7,710 nucleotides of DNA, taken from NCBI GenBank assembly GCA_903827345.1, contig CAIKID010000112.1:1-7710 (forward strand), given 5' to 3'. A program made the position numbers and the translations under genes. This document shows, one piece after another, positions 1 through 6,590 of this stretch. This DNA is from an uncultured Actinomycetes bacterium (lineage in GTDB: Bacteria; Actinomycetota; Actinomycetes; Nanopelagicales; Nanopelagicaceae). How positions within the stretch are numbered: the stretch's first letter is position 1; each line of letters opens with the position of its first letter. The notes under the pieces are model-generated. The model was not told where the DNA came from. It saw only the letters and a program-made list of their open reading frames with translations, and searched no databases.

Positions 1-257
1 AGAAATGTTGTTACGCGATCTGAACCGCGCGCCAGCCACCAAGCGAGGGGCACCCCCAAGAGAAGACAGATTAATCCAGCGAGGAGCGAGGTCCAGATTG
101 AGAGTTTCACAGCGGTGAGCGAGCCATCGCTGCGAATACTTGTAAAGAAGGTAGACCACGGAACTTTTACAAAAATGGCAACAAGTGGAAGAGCCACGAC
201 GGTTATAGCGAGGCCGGCGAGCAGGCGAGTTACTGGGTCAGTTCTACGCCGCTTCAT
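1..257 (-). CDS. modB: Molybdate ABC transporter permease ModB, N-terminal part (cut by window edge)
   Basis: Inner-membrane permease of the molybdate importer, expected to pair with ModA and a ModC ATPase. Only the first 85 codons are present; the frame is still open at base 1. The reading frame starts with MKRRRTDP, a positively charged cytoplasmic start. A first membrane segment follows at about residues 10-30 (LLAGLAITVVALPLVAIFV). A second begins near residue 58 and contains LSIWTSLLAGLICLLLGVPL, then AWWLARGSD. The layout of two early helices around a VPW...SLTAVKLS stretch is typical of ModB/CysT-type permeases. The ATG overlaps the modA stop codon in an ATGA arrangement, so translation is probably coupled to modA. 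There is no good Shine-Dalgarno sequence. The identification rests on the family pattern plus the neighbouring modA; modC is not visible. Confidence 0.85.
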   Translation of the reverse strand, partial: MKRRRTDPVTRLLAGLAITVVALPLVAIFVKVPWSTFFTSIRSDGSLTAVKLSIWTSLLAGLICLLLGVPLAWWLARGSDRVTTF

Positions 258-1006
258 TGTGAAATGGTAAACCCACTAGCCGCTAATAACTTCTTCGCAT
301 TATGACCCTTCAGGTAATCAAAGAAGGTCTGCGCCCAATGGCTCTTTGCCGTTCTCTTTTGGGTCGAAATTCCGAGTTGGTACTGGGTTGAGGCCGCCGC
401 GGTATTGGCAAAAGTGATCGCCGTCAGCTTGCTTGGGTTGGCCACCACATCAGTTTTATAGACAATTGCTGCATCGACCGACCCGGCTAGTAACTTTGCC
501 ACGGCGCTGGCATCCGAGCTCTCCAACGAAACTGGAGTACTGGTAACAGATCCTTCACTCTGCAGAGCTGAATCAGCCGCAATGCCACATGGAACACTAT
601 GAGAACACTGCAACCACTTGAAGCCGGCATTAAGGTCAGAGATTTTCCTAATCTTCGATCCTCTAGGGACCGCAACCACCACCTGATTAACCAGATAAGC
701 AATTGGGTCGGGAACCTCTGCAACGACAGAACTCATCGCAGAAACATCAGCAGAAACAAATATATCTGCTGGAGCTCCGGAGTTAATCTGAGTAGCCAAA
801 GTGGTAGAAGATGCGAATGAAAATCTCACAGTGATACCGGGATGCGCCGCTTGAAAGCTCGCCCCAAGAACTGAGAAGGCCTTCGTCAAACTTGAAGCAG
901 CGAAGACGGTCACGGTGCGTGAATCACTCTGTGCTTGGGAAGCGGGGACCGGGATTAAGAGAGTTGCGGCGAGAAAGAAACTGACGGCTACGTGCGCAGG
1001 TTTCAC
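254..1006 (-). CDS. modA: Molybdate-binding protein ModA
   Basis: Extracytoplasmic solute-binding protein that delivers molybdate (or tungstate) to the ModB permease; 250 residues, normal for the family. Residues 1-25 form a Sec-type signal peptide with a hydrophobic core (SFFLAATLLIPV) and likely cleavage after ASQA. Family motifs follow in the usual order: AASSLT (36-41), whose serine region contacts the oxyanion; FASSTTLATQI (64-74); GAPADIFVSAD (77-87); and AAIVYKTDV (179-187) with the ligand-site tyrosine at 183. Cys134 and Cys140 flank SHSVP in the position where many ModA proteins carry a PCG motif, and could form a disulfide. There is no lipobox cysteine, so in a monoderm the protein would not be lipid-anchored. 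The start is GTG, overlapping the fdhD stop in a GTGA arrangement, without a clear ribosome binding site; coupling to fdhD is likely. The 3' end overlaps modB by 4 bases. Confidence 0.93.
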   Translation of the reverse strand: MKPAHVAVSFFLAATLLIPVPASQAQSDSRTVTVFAASSLTKAFSVLGASFQAAHPGITVRFSFASSTTLATQINSGAPADIFVSADVSAMSSVVAEVPDPIAYLVNQVVVAVPRGSKIRKISDLNAGFKWLQCSHSVPCGIAADSALQSEGSVTSTPVSLESSDASAVAKLLAGSVDAAIVYKTDVVANPSKLTAITFANTAAASTQYQLGISTQKRTAKSHWAQTFFDYLKGHNAKKLLAASGFTISQ

Positions 1007-1842
1007 TCTGAAACAATAACTTCAATAAAGTGTTTAGCAGAACCATTTCTCGCAAACGCTAAAAGCGTCAATCCAAATTCATCCGCCAATTCGATAGCAA
1101 GTGAAGTGGGCGCACTGACCCCAACGAGAGCAGAGATCCCAGCACAGATAGCCTTCTGCACAATTTCATATCCGACTCGCCCAGAAACGACTAAGGTCCA
1201 ATCCGAAAGTGGAAGTTTCTGCGCCATGAGGGCTGCGCCAATTACCTTGTCCACCGCATTGTGTCGTCCCACATCTTCGCGAAGATAGACGGATTCGCCG
1301 GCTGGATTTACCAAGAGTGCGGCGTGCAATCCACCGGTCTTAGAAAAAACTTGCTGTTTTCCTACTAATAGCTCGGGCAAGATCGCCAAATCTGAAAGGT
1401 TTTTGCTGGTGTTGACTACCTTTGGTATTCCGCGCAGATGCAAGTCAGAGATACTCGTTGATCCACATACACCGCATGCAGAGGTAATCGTGAATCGGCG
1501 ATCCAAATTTCGATGGGATGCGGGCGCATCTAGGGAGACTTCGGCAATAACGACATTTGCCCTCTGCCTTGGAGTCAGAGTGCGGTCCCCGCAAACCTTC
1601 ACGGTGAGAAGTTGATCAGGCGCGGTAAGAAAACCTTCACCCCAGAGGAAACCGGCGGCAAGTTCTAAATCTGCACCAGGTGTGCGCATCGTTATACCCA
1701 GCTGTTCTTCAACATCCCCACGCTTAAGGCGAATTTCTAGGGGCTCTTCAACAACGACGGTATCTGAAGTCATGTCTGCAGAATCGGATTTCTGCACCTT
1801 TACCTTCGCCGTTGCAGATGGGGCTTTTGGATTATCCTGCAT
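1003..1842 (-). CDS. fdhD: Formate dehydrogenase accessory sulfurtransferase FdhD
   Basis: FdhD passes sulfur from a cysteine desulfurase to the molybdenum bis-PGD cofactor, a step needed for active formate dehydrogenase. Numbered from the ATG at 1842 the protein has 279 residues, close to the E. coli length. Visible family motifs are VEEPLEIR (31-38), TMRTPGADLELAAGF (51-65), the sulfur-carrying SACGVCGS with Cys123 and Cys126, SKTGGLHAA (167-175), REDVGRHNAVDK (188-199), SGRVGYEI (220-227) and PTSLAI (245-250). The first 28 residues are poorly conserved in character and rich in Lys, Ser and Ala. A TTG five codons upstream (1857) could also start the gene; neither start has a strong ribosome binding site. 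With ATG the gene overlaps betA by 11 bases, with TTG by 26. Its 3' end overlaps modA by 4 bases. No formate dehydrogenase subunit is in the window. Confidence 0.95.
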   Translation of the reverse strand: MQDNPKAPSATAKVKVQKSDSADMTSDTVVVEEPLEIRLKRGDVEEQLGITMRTPGADLELAAGFLWGEGFLTAPDQLLTVKVCGDRTLTPRQRANVVIAEVSLDAPASHRNLDRRFTITSACGVCGSTSISDLHLRGIPKVVNTSKNLSDLAILPELLVGKQQVFSKTGGLHAALLVNPAGESVYLREDVGRHNAVDKVIGAALMAQKLPLSDWTLVVSGRVGYEIVQKAICAGISALVGVSAPTSLAIELADEFGLTLLAFARNGSAKHFIEVIVSE

Positions 1843-3478
1843 ATCGATAGAACTCAATATTCTCAGCCGGTAATGGTTTATTACCCAAGATCAAGTCGGC
1901 GGCCTTTTCGGCCACCATCATTACTGGGGCATAAATATTTCCATTGGTCACATAGGGAAATACCGAGGCATCGCAGACGCGCAACCCATCGACTCCATGA
2001 ACCTTCATCGTGGCTGGGTCCACAACGGACATCGCATCAGTTCCCATCTTTGCGGTACAAGAGGGATGCAGTGCTGTCTCGCCATCTTTGCGAACCCAAT
2101 CTAAGATCTCAGCATCTGTCGCAACCGATGGACCAGGAGATGTCTCTCCGCCGTTGTATTGATCCATTGCCTTCTGCGTCAAGATATCGCGCGCCACTCT
2201 GACCGCTTCAACCCATTCGCGACGGTCCTCATCCGTTGACATGTAATTAAATCGCAGCGCCGGCTTTACCAGTGGATCGGTGCTCTTGATCTTGATCGAG
2301 CCACGTGCATTGGAATACATAGGGCCAACGTGGACTTGATAGCCGTGCCCGCCTGAAGGTGCGGTGCCGTCATAGCGAATTGCCAGCGGTAGGAAATGAA
2401 ACATTAAATTGGGATATTTAACATCGGCGTTGCTGCGCGTAAATCCACCTGCTTCAAAATGATTAGTGGCACCAGGTCCGCTCCGTAGAAATAACCACCG
2501 CGCGCCAATGAATGGTCTGCGCCAGAGTTTAAGCATCGGTTGCATCGAAACTGGTTCTTTGCAGGCGTATTGGACATAGACTTCTAGATGATCCTGCAAG
2601 TTTTCGCCAACACCCGGTAGATCATTTACAACAGCAATTCCCATGGCTTTTAGCTCTTTGGCATTGCCGATTCCTGAAAGTTGCAAAATCTGAGGTGTGT
2701 TTATGGCCCCACCGCAGAGAATAATCTCGCGGCCCTTAATAATTTCTGTCTTGCCTTTAATCACAACTTCAACTCCGACGGCTGTCTTGCCCTCGAATAT
2801 AACTTTGCTAACCATGGCACGAGTCTTCACGGTCAGGTTCTTGCGCTTCATTACTGGATGGAGATAGGCGCGGGCAGAACTCAAACGCCTACCGCGGCGT
2901 ACATTGCGATCGAATGCGGCGAAACCCTCTTGACGAAAGCCGTTCACATCATCGGTGCGCGGGTATCCAGCTTCTTCGGTTGCTTTAAAGAAGGCAGCGA
3001 ACAGTGGGCTCTTGATCGGGCCCCGCTCTAGCTCTAAAGGCCCGCTATTACCCCGAAAGGGGTTCTTGGGATCGGCTAAGCAATTCTCCATCTTTTTAAA
3101 GTAGGGCAGGCAGTGCGCGTAATCCCAATTCTCCATGCCAGCATCTTTACTCCACCTCTCGTAATCGAGTGGATTTCCGCGTTGCCAGATCATGCCGTTG
3201 ATGCTTCCCGAGCCGCCCAATACCTTTCCGCGCGCATGATAAATCTTGCGGTTATTCATAAAAGGCTCAGGCTCAGATTCGTATTTCCAGTCGTAGTGCT
3301 TATTGCCGATAGGAAAGGCTAGAGCAGCTGGCATATGAATGAAAACATCCCATTTGTAATCGGGGCGGCCCGCCTCTAGGACTAAAACTGAATTCTTTGG
3401 ATCTGCGCTCAACCGATTTGCTAGGGAGCTACCTGCAGAGCCACCTCCGACAATGATGTAATCGTAAAGTGGCTTCAT
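1832..3478 (-). CDS. betA: Choline dehydrogenase (GMC oxidoreductase family)
   Basis: FAD-dependent enzyme predicted to oxidise choline to betaine aldehyde, the first step of glycine betaine synthesis; 548 residues, near the E. coli BetA length. Residues 6-16 (DYIIVGGGSAG) are the ADP-binding fold, with LVLEAG at 32-37. GMC signature 1 is at about 83-102 (RGKVLGGSGSINGM) and signature 2 at about 256-271 (GGAINTPQILQLSGIG). Catalytic His471 lies in HPSCTAKMG and Asn514 in NGNIYAP. Segments such as MPAALAFP, SEPEPFMNNR, GYPRTDDVNG, GVGENLQDHLE and NHFEAGGF closely recall E. coli BetA. Ile93 stands where choline oxidases have the histidine that binds FAD covalently, favouring a dehydrogenase. 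Tyr516 replaces an Asn usual in this loop. The ATG has no good ribosome binding site, and a hairpin ends 22 bases upstream. The 3' end overlaps fdhD. Another bulky alcohol remains possible as substrate, but the context favours choline. Confidence 0.9.
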   Translation of the reverse strand: MKPLYDYIIVGGGSAGSSLANRLSADPKNSVLVLEAGRPDYKWDVFIHMPAALAFPIGNKHYDWKYESEPEPFMNNRKIYHARGKVLGGSGSINGMIWQRGNPLDYERWSKDAGMENWDYAHCLPYFKKMENCLADPKNPFRGNSGPLELERGPIKSPLFAAFFKATEEAGYPRTDDVNGFRQEGFAAFDRNVRRGRRLSSARAYLHPVMKRKNLTVKTRAMVSKVIFEGKTAVGVEVVIKGKTEIIKGREIILCGGAINTPQILQLSGIGNAKELKAMGIAVVNDLPGVGENLQDHLEVYVQYACKEPVSMQPMLKLWRRPFIGARWLFLRSGPGATNHFEAGGFTRSNADVKYPNLMFHFLPLAIRYDGTAPSGGHGYQVHVGPMYSNARGSIKIKSTDPLVKPALRFNYMSTDEDRREWVEAVRVARDILTQKAMDQYNGGETSPGPSVATDAEILDWVRKDGETALHPSCTAKMGTDAMSVVDPATMKVHGVDGLRVCDASVFPYVTNGNIYAPVMMVAEKAADLILGNKPLPAENIEFYRYAG

Positions 3479-3484
3479 TTAACT

Positions 3485-3490
3485 ATGTTA
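3485..3490 (-). promoter_or_regulatory. Possible -10 element for a leaderless betA transcript
   Basis: On the minus strand TAACAT matches the actinobacterial TANNNT -10 pattern and ends 6 bases before the betA ATG. A transcript starting at the A of that ATG would therefore be leaderless, which would explain the missing ribosome binding site. A TTGACT lies 23 bases further upstream (3514-3519), too far for a normal -35. This is a weak call because the area is AT-rich and short matches occur by chance. Confidence 0.25.
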
Positions 3491-3500
3491 CTCAAGAAAT

Positions 3501-3550
3501 AGATCGGCGCGCTAGTCAAATGACTTTCCATTTAACGAGCGCGCCGATCT
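3501..3550 (-). terminator. 13-bp inverted repeat, probable terminator after proX
   Basis: The arms at 3501-3513 (agatcggcgcgct) and 3538-3550 (agcgcgccgatct) are perfect reverse complements, GC-rich and separated by 24 bases. In minus-strand RNA the stem is preceded by AAAA and followed by ATTTCTTG, a modest U-rich tail. On the plus strand it is followed by TTTAACTATTTATT, so it could work in both directions. It begins 26 bases after the proX stop codon. The loop contains a second palindrome. It may instead be an mRNA-stabilising hairpin, a partial attenuator between proX and betA, or an operator. Confidence 0.6.
3514..3525. repeat. Small palindrome inside the hairpin loop
   Basis: The sequence agtcaaatgact consists of two 5-base arms (AGTCA and TGACT) around two bases, nested within the loop of the larger inverted repeat. 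It directly abuts one arm of the large stem. It might form a second small stem in RNA or a protein binding site in DNA. A match this short can also be chance. Confidence 0.35.
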
Positions 3551-3575
3551 TTTAACTATTTATTGCTGATTGGCT

Positions 3576-4526
3576 TTACTTAGCTAACCATGCCTTCACA
3601 ATTGCTGGGTGGGCATCGACCCAGATCTTCGCTGCAGCGTCATCAGTCAACTTGCCTACAGCAAGTGACTTTGCAACCGAGTTCTGATCTGCATTGGTCC
3701 ACTTAAAGTTCTTGATCACAGTTGCCGCAGGGGAACCGGAATTCATGAACTTCACGCTTGCCACTTTATTAAGTGGATAAGGTGGGTAATCGCAAGCCAC
3801 CGTCTTTGGATCTGCATCGCAACCCTTTGTCCACTTTGGAAGTGTGACATGCACCAATGGAACTTCAGCTAAGAACCACTGAGGTTCGTAGAAGTAGCCG
3901 ATCATTGGCTTCTTCTGCGCTTGTGCAGCGCGGAAGGAGGTGATGAGTGCAGCTTCGCTACCTGTGAAAATAACCTTGTAGTTCAATTTAAGGTTTTTAA
4001 GAATTGCAGCATCGTTAGTTACATAAGAAGGGTCGCCATCAAGGAATGCACCCATGCTGCCTGACTCAGAAGTTTTGAACAGACTTGCATACTTATTCAA
4101 GTTCTTGTAATTGGTGATACCGGGATATTTTGCGACCATCCAAGGAACAACATACCAACCGATGATGCCGTTATTGCCGGTGCTACCAAGATCCACGGCA
4201 ACCTTCTGCTTTGTGATGTACTTAGCAGCTAAATCTTCATGCCCCCAGTTTTCAAGGATTGCGTCGACCTGACCGGTTGGGAATCCCTGCCATGAAACTT
4301 GTTCTGAAATATTTTTTATAACAACCTTGCAACCCAAGCTGTGCTTCAATACATAGGAAACAACAGCAAGGTCGGCTTCATAACCAACCCAAGCATTGTC
4401 AGCCAAATTAACGGTTCCGCAAGCAGCTGCCGCTTGAGCAGGCACTGCCGCTGGTAGAGCAAAGGTAATAGCGCTCACGACAAGCATGAGAGTGGCTCCA
4501 CGACGGAACCTATGCGATTTAAACAT
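3576..4526 (-). CDS. proX: Glycine betaine/choline ABC transporter substrate-binding protein
   Basis: Extracytoplasmic binding protein of the OpuAC/ProX family that captures a quaternary amine for ProW; 316 residues. The ATG at 4526 is chosen because GGAGGAG lies 6 bases upstream; the frame remains open to a TTG ten codons earlier, but that would put the ribosome site inside the gene. Residues 1-32 form a signal peptide (FRRG, then a hydrophobic core ending ALPAAVPAQA). The mature part starts CGTVNLADNAWVGYEADLAV, followed by VSWQGFPTGQVDAILENWGHEDL (78-99) and GYFYEPQWFLAEVPL (210-224). Tryptophans such as 46, 79, 94 and 124 are candidates for the aromatic cage. Four cysteines (36, 66, 236, 245) could make two disulfides. 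Cys36 after AAAA resembles a degenerate lipobox, so a lipid anchor cannot be excluded. Glycine betaine, choline or proline betaine cannot be separated from sequence alone. Confidence 0.92.
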   Translation of the reverse strand: MFKSHRFRRGATLMLVVSAITFALPAAVPAQAAAACGTVNLADNAWVGYEADLAVVSYVLKHSLGCKVVIKNISEQVSWQGFPTGQVDAILENWGHEDLAAKYITKQKVAVDLGSTGNNGIIGWYVVPWMVAKYPGITNYKNLNKYASLFKTSESGSMGAFLDGDPSYVTNDAAILKNLKLNYKVIFTGSEAALITSFRAAQAQKKPMIGYFYEPQWFLAEVPLVHVTLPKWTKGCDADPKTVACDYPPYPLNKVASVKFMNSGSPAATVIKNFKWTNADQNSVAKSLAVGKLTDDAAAKIWVDAHPAIVKAWLAK

Positions 4527-4532
4527 AAATAA

Positions 4533-4539
4533 CTCCTCC
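4533..4539 (-). promoter_or_regulatory. Strong ribosome binding site of proX
   Basis: GGAGGAG on the minus strand, 6 bases before the ATG at 4526. It is the best Shine-Dalgarno sequence in the window and decides the proX start. It fits the need for more binding protein than transporter. Confidence 0.85.
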
Positions 4540-4546
4540 GGATCTA

Positions 4547-4560
4547 TTGATTGCAATCAA
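4547..4560. promoter_or_regulatory. Perfect 14-bp palindrome upstream of proX
   Basis: The sequence ttgattgcaatcaa equals its own reverse complement and lies 7 bases upstream of the proX ribosome binding site, inside the 69-base proW-proX gap. A related partial copy (TTGCATTGG on the minus strand, about 4572-4580) lies just upstream. A dimeric regulator binding here could control an internal proX promoter, but no regulator gene is in the window and the function is inferred only from symmetry. Confidence 0.4.
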
Positions 4561-4595
4561 CATGGCCGCCAACCAATGCAATTAGCGGATTCTAT

Positions 4596-6587
4596 TTACT
4601 TGCCCTGGAGCGTACTCCTGACCGCTGCCGCCTGGGTGATTCTGTCCAATAAAATTCCTAAAAGGACGATAGCTAACCCCGCCGCTAACCCCTTCCCCGT
4701 GAGATGTAACTGCGCGAAACCAGCTACAACGAGGTATCCAAGTCCGCCAGCCCCTACAAGGCCGCCTACGACAACCATTGCTAGAACATAAATTATGCCT
4801 TGGTTGGTCGAAAGTGCCACCGCGCGCCGAGCACTTGGTAATTGAACCTTAATAATCATCTGCCACTTGCTTGATCCAGCTGCAATGCCTGCTTCGGAAA
4901 TCGATGCCGGAATACCTGCAATTCCATCTGCCATCAATTTAATTGAAGCAGGAGCGGCATAAACAATGGCCGCCATGATTGCAGTAAACCTAGTTGCACC
5001 GAATAGACCTAGGAAAGGTACTAGGTAGACGAATGCGGGCAGGACTTGCCCCGCATCGAGAATAGGTCGAATAATTTGATCGGCTCTTTTACTTCTGCCG
5101 ATCCATACTCCAACCACAATGCCAATCGTTACGGTTGCGATCGAAGCGACTAAAACTGAGGCTAGCGTTGCCATAGTGTCAGACCACAAACCAGTACCTA
5201 CAATTCCCAGCACACAGAATATTGCAACTAGCGTTAACTTTCTGCCTCCAAGAATTGCTGCCAGCAAAACAAATGCGATTCCGGTAATAAACCAAGGACT
5301 ATTCGTTAAAAGAGTTTGTAGCGGATTGAGCAATCCATATGAAATGCCGTTGGTGATTGCATTAGTGACGTTTACAAAATGTGCCTGGAACCAATTCGTT
5401 GCATTATCAGTGTACGTTGCAATGTCGTGGCCGAGAACGCCAGTACCGGGGAAATTCCCTGCCCAAAGGTAGATTCGCGAAATAACCACTGCAATCACAC
5501 TGACAATCGCACCAATCCTTAATATTTGACGATGATGCTTATGGTCGAGGAGATGTGAATTTTCGGCATCAACTTTCGAAGCCGCTGCAGTTGTCGTTCG
5601 GTCTAAAACAACAGCCAAAATTACAATTCCCAATCCGGCTTGAAATGAACTCCCGATATCCAAGGACTCCAGGGCTCTAATTACGACTTTTCCTAATCCG
5701 GGAGCATCGATTAAGGCTGCAATAGTCACCATCGAGAGCGCTGCCATGATCGTTTGGTTGATGCCTACAACAATGGTGCGTTTAGCTTGGGGCAGCTGCA
5801 CCTTGCGCAGGGCTTGCATTCGGGTGGAGCCCATAGATACCGCTGCTTCGACGCTCGACCAGGGCACTTCATGGAGAGCTACCGCGGTAATACGCAGCGC
5901 AGGTGGTATGGCGTAGACCATAGTCACGATGGTCGCCGAGGCTGGGCCGATTAAAAAGAAGAGGGTGACGGGAGTGAGATAAACGAATGTAGGCATCACT
6001 TGGGCAAAGTCCAGGGCGGGCGTAATAATCTTTTCAAAGCGAGGGAATAACCCCGCACATATACCGAGTGGGATACCTATTATGAGCGCAAGCACCACTG
6101 CGGCAAGCGTCAACGCCAGCGTATCCATAGATTCCTGCCAATAACCCAGCAGGCCGAGTGAGATTAGCCCCGTACAAACGAGAAGCGCAATTCGTAGGTT
6201 TGCAACTGCATATGCCAGGTAACTCAGCAGGACCACAATGCCAAACCATCCCAACAATGGCGAGGCATTATTGCCGACCGCCTGGCTGATGAGATCTTGG
6301 ATACCCGTCACAAAGGTATCGATGAAGTCGCGGATTACATTAATAAAGAAGGTAAAGACCGGATTTGATGTCCGATTATTGCTGATCCAGTCACTGACGC
6401 TATTGAGCCAATTTTGGAATGAGGTAAGGCTCGAGGTATCCAAAGGGAGTGTCGCGATTCCTCGCAGCAAAATTGCAAAAAATAGGAAGCCGCCCGTCAG
6501 GAGTGAGAGTTGAAAACCCAACTTAGATTTCTTTGCGGCAACCGGCGCTGGCTCACTAGAAGGCTTGGAGAGCAAGGTGGTAGCCAC
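4596..6587 (-). CDS. proW: Fused tandem permease of the glycine betaine/choline ABC transporter
   Basis: Membrane channel of the ProVWX importer. At 663 residues it is about twice the usual permease length because two complete units are fused. Unit 1 is about 1-335 and unit 2 about 336-663. Each has leading membrane segments (about 26-48 and 113-148; about 356-372 and 432-465) followed by a BPD permease domain. Matching motifs are DFAQVMPTFVYLTP (193-206) and DAGQVLPAFVYLVP (511-524). The ATPase-contacting EAA loops are EVPWSSVEAAVSMGS (240-254) and GIPASISEAGIAAGS (558-572), both ending in KVQLP. The offset is a constant 318 residues from about 150 to 299. One polypeptide could thus form the whole pore with two ProV subunits. 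The GTG start follows an AGGA (6595-6598) at 7 bases and lies 3 bases after the proV stop. No stop codon or frameshift separates the halves. Confidence 0.92.
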   Translation of the reverse strand: MATTLLSKPSSEPAPVAAKKSKLGFQLSLLTGGFLFFAILLRGIATLPLDTSSLTSFQNWLNSVSDWISNNRTSNPVFTFFINVIRDFIDTFVTGIQDLISQAVGNNASPLLGWFGIVVLLSYLAYAVANLRIALLVCTGLISLGLLGYWQESMDTLALTLAAVVLALIIGIPLGICAGLFPRFEKIITPALDFAQVMPTFVYLTPVTLFFLIGPASATIVTMVYAIPPALRITAVALHEVPWSSVEAAVSMGSTRMQALRKVQLPQAKRTIVVGINQTIMAALSMVTIAALIDAPGLGKVVIRALESLDIGSSFQAGLGIVILAVVLDRTTTAAASKVDAENSHLLDHKHHRQILRIGAIVSVIAVVISRIYLWAGNFPGTGVLGHDIATYTDNATNWFQAHFVNVTNAITNGISYGLLNPLQTLLTNSPWFITGIAFVLLAAILGGRKLTLVAIFCVLGIVGTGLWSDTMATLASVLVASIATVTIGIVVGVWIGRSKRADQIIRPILDAGQVLPAFVYLVPFLGLFGATRFTAIMAAIVYAAPASIKLMADGIAGIPASISEAGIAAGSSKWQMIIKVQLPSARRAVALSTNQGIIYVLAMVVVGGLVGAGGLGYLVVAGFAQLHLTGKGLAAGLAIVLLGILLDRITQAAAVRSTLQGK

Positions 6588-6590
6588 CGG

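Noticed and set aside
1873..2202. Plus-strand open frame of 109 codons opposite the betA 3' end
   Set aside because: The composition (rich in Arg, Ser, Pro, His) is typical of an antisense shadow and it covers conserved betA residues.
2681..3031. Plus-strand open frame of 116 codons inside betA
   Set aside because: It lies wholly opposite a well-supported choline dehydrogenase, has no recognisable motif and no ribosome binding site I could support.
3478..3559. Nine-base direct repeat (tttaactat at 3478-3486 and 3551-3559) around the hairpin
   Set aside because: Short and AT-rich; target-site duplication was considered, but the 64 bases between hold no mobile element features.
4519..4563. 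A 14-codon minus-strand frame (MLIAINRSGGVIYV) in the proW-proX gap, ending over the proX start
   Set aside because: It could look like a leader peptide, but it lacks a ribosome binding site and simply reads through the palindrome and the proX Shine-Dalgarno sequence.
4527..4595. Riboswitch upstream of proX
   Set aside because: The gap is only 69 bases, and I see no known aptamer pattern beyond the palindrome.
4486..4791. Plus-strand open frame across the proX start, the gap and the proW end
   Set aside because: It crosses two genes with strong family evidence and shows no family features of its own.
5119..5472. Plus-strand open frame of 117 codons inside proW
   Set aside because: Antisense to the conserved permease; apparent hydrophobic stretches mirror the membrane segments of proW.
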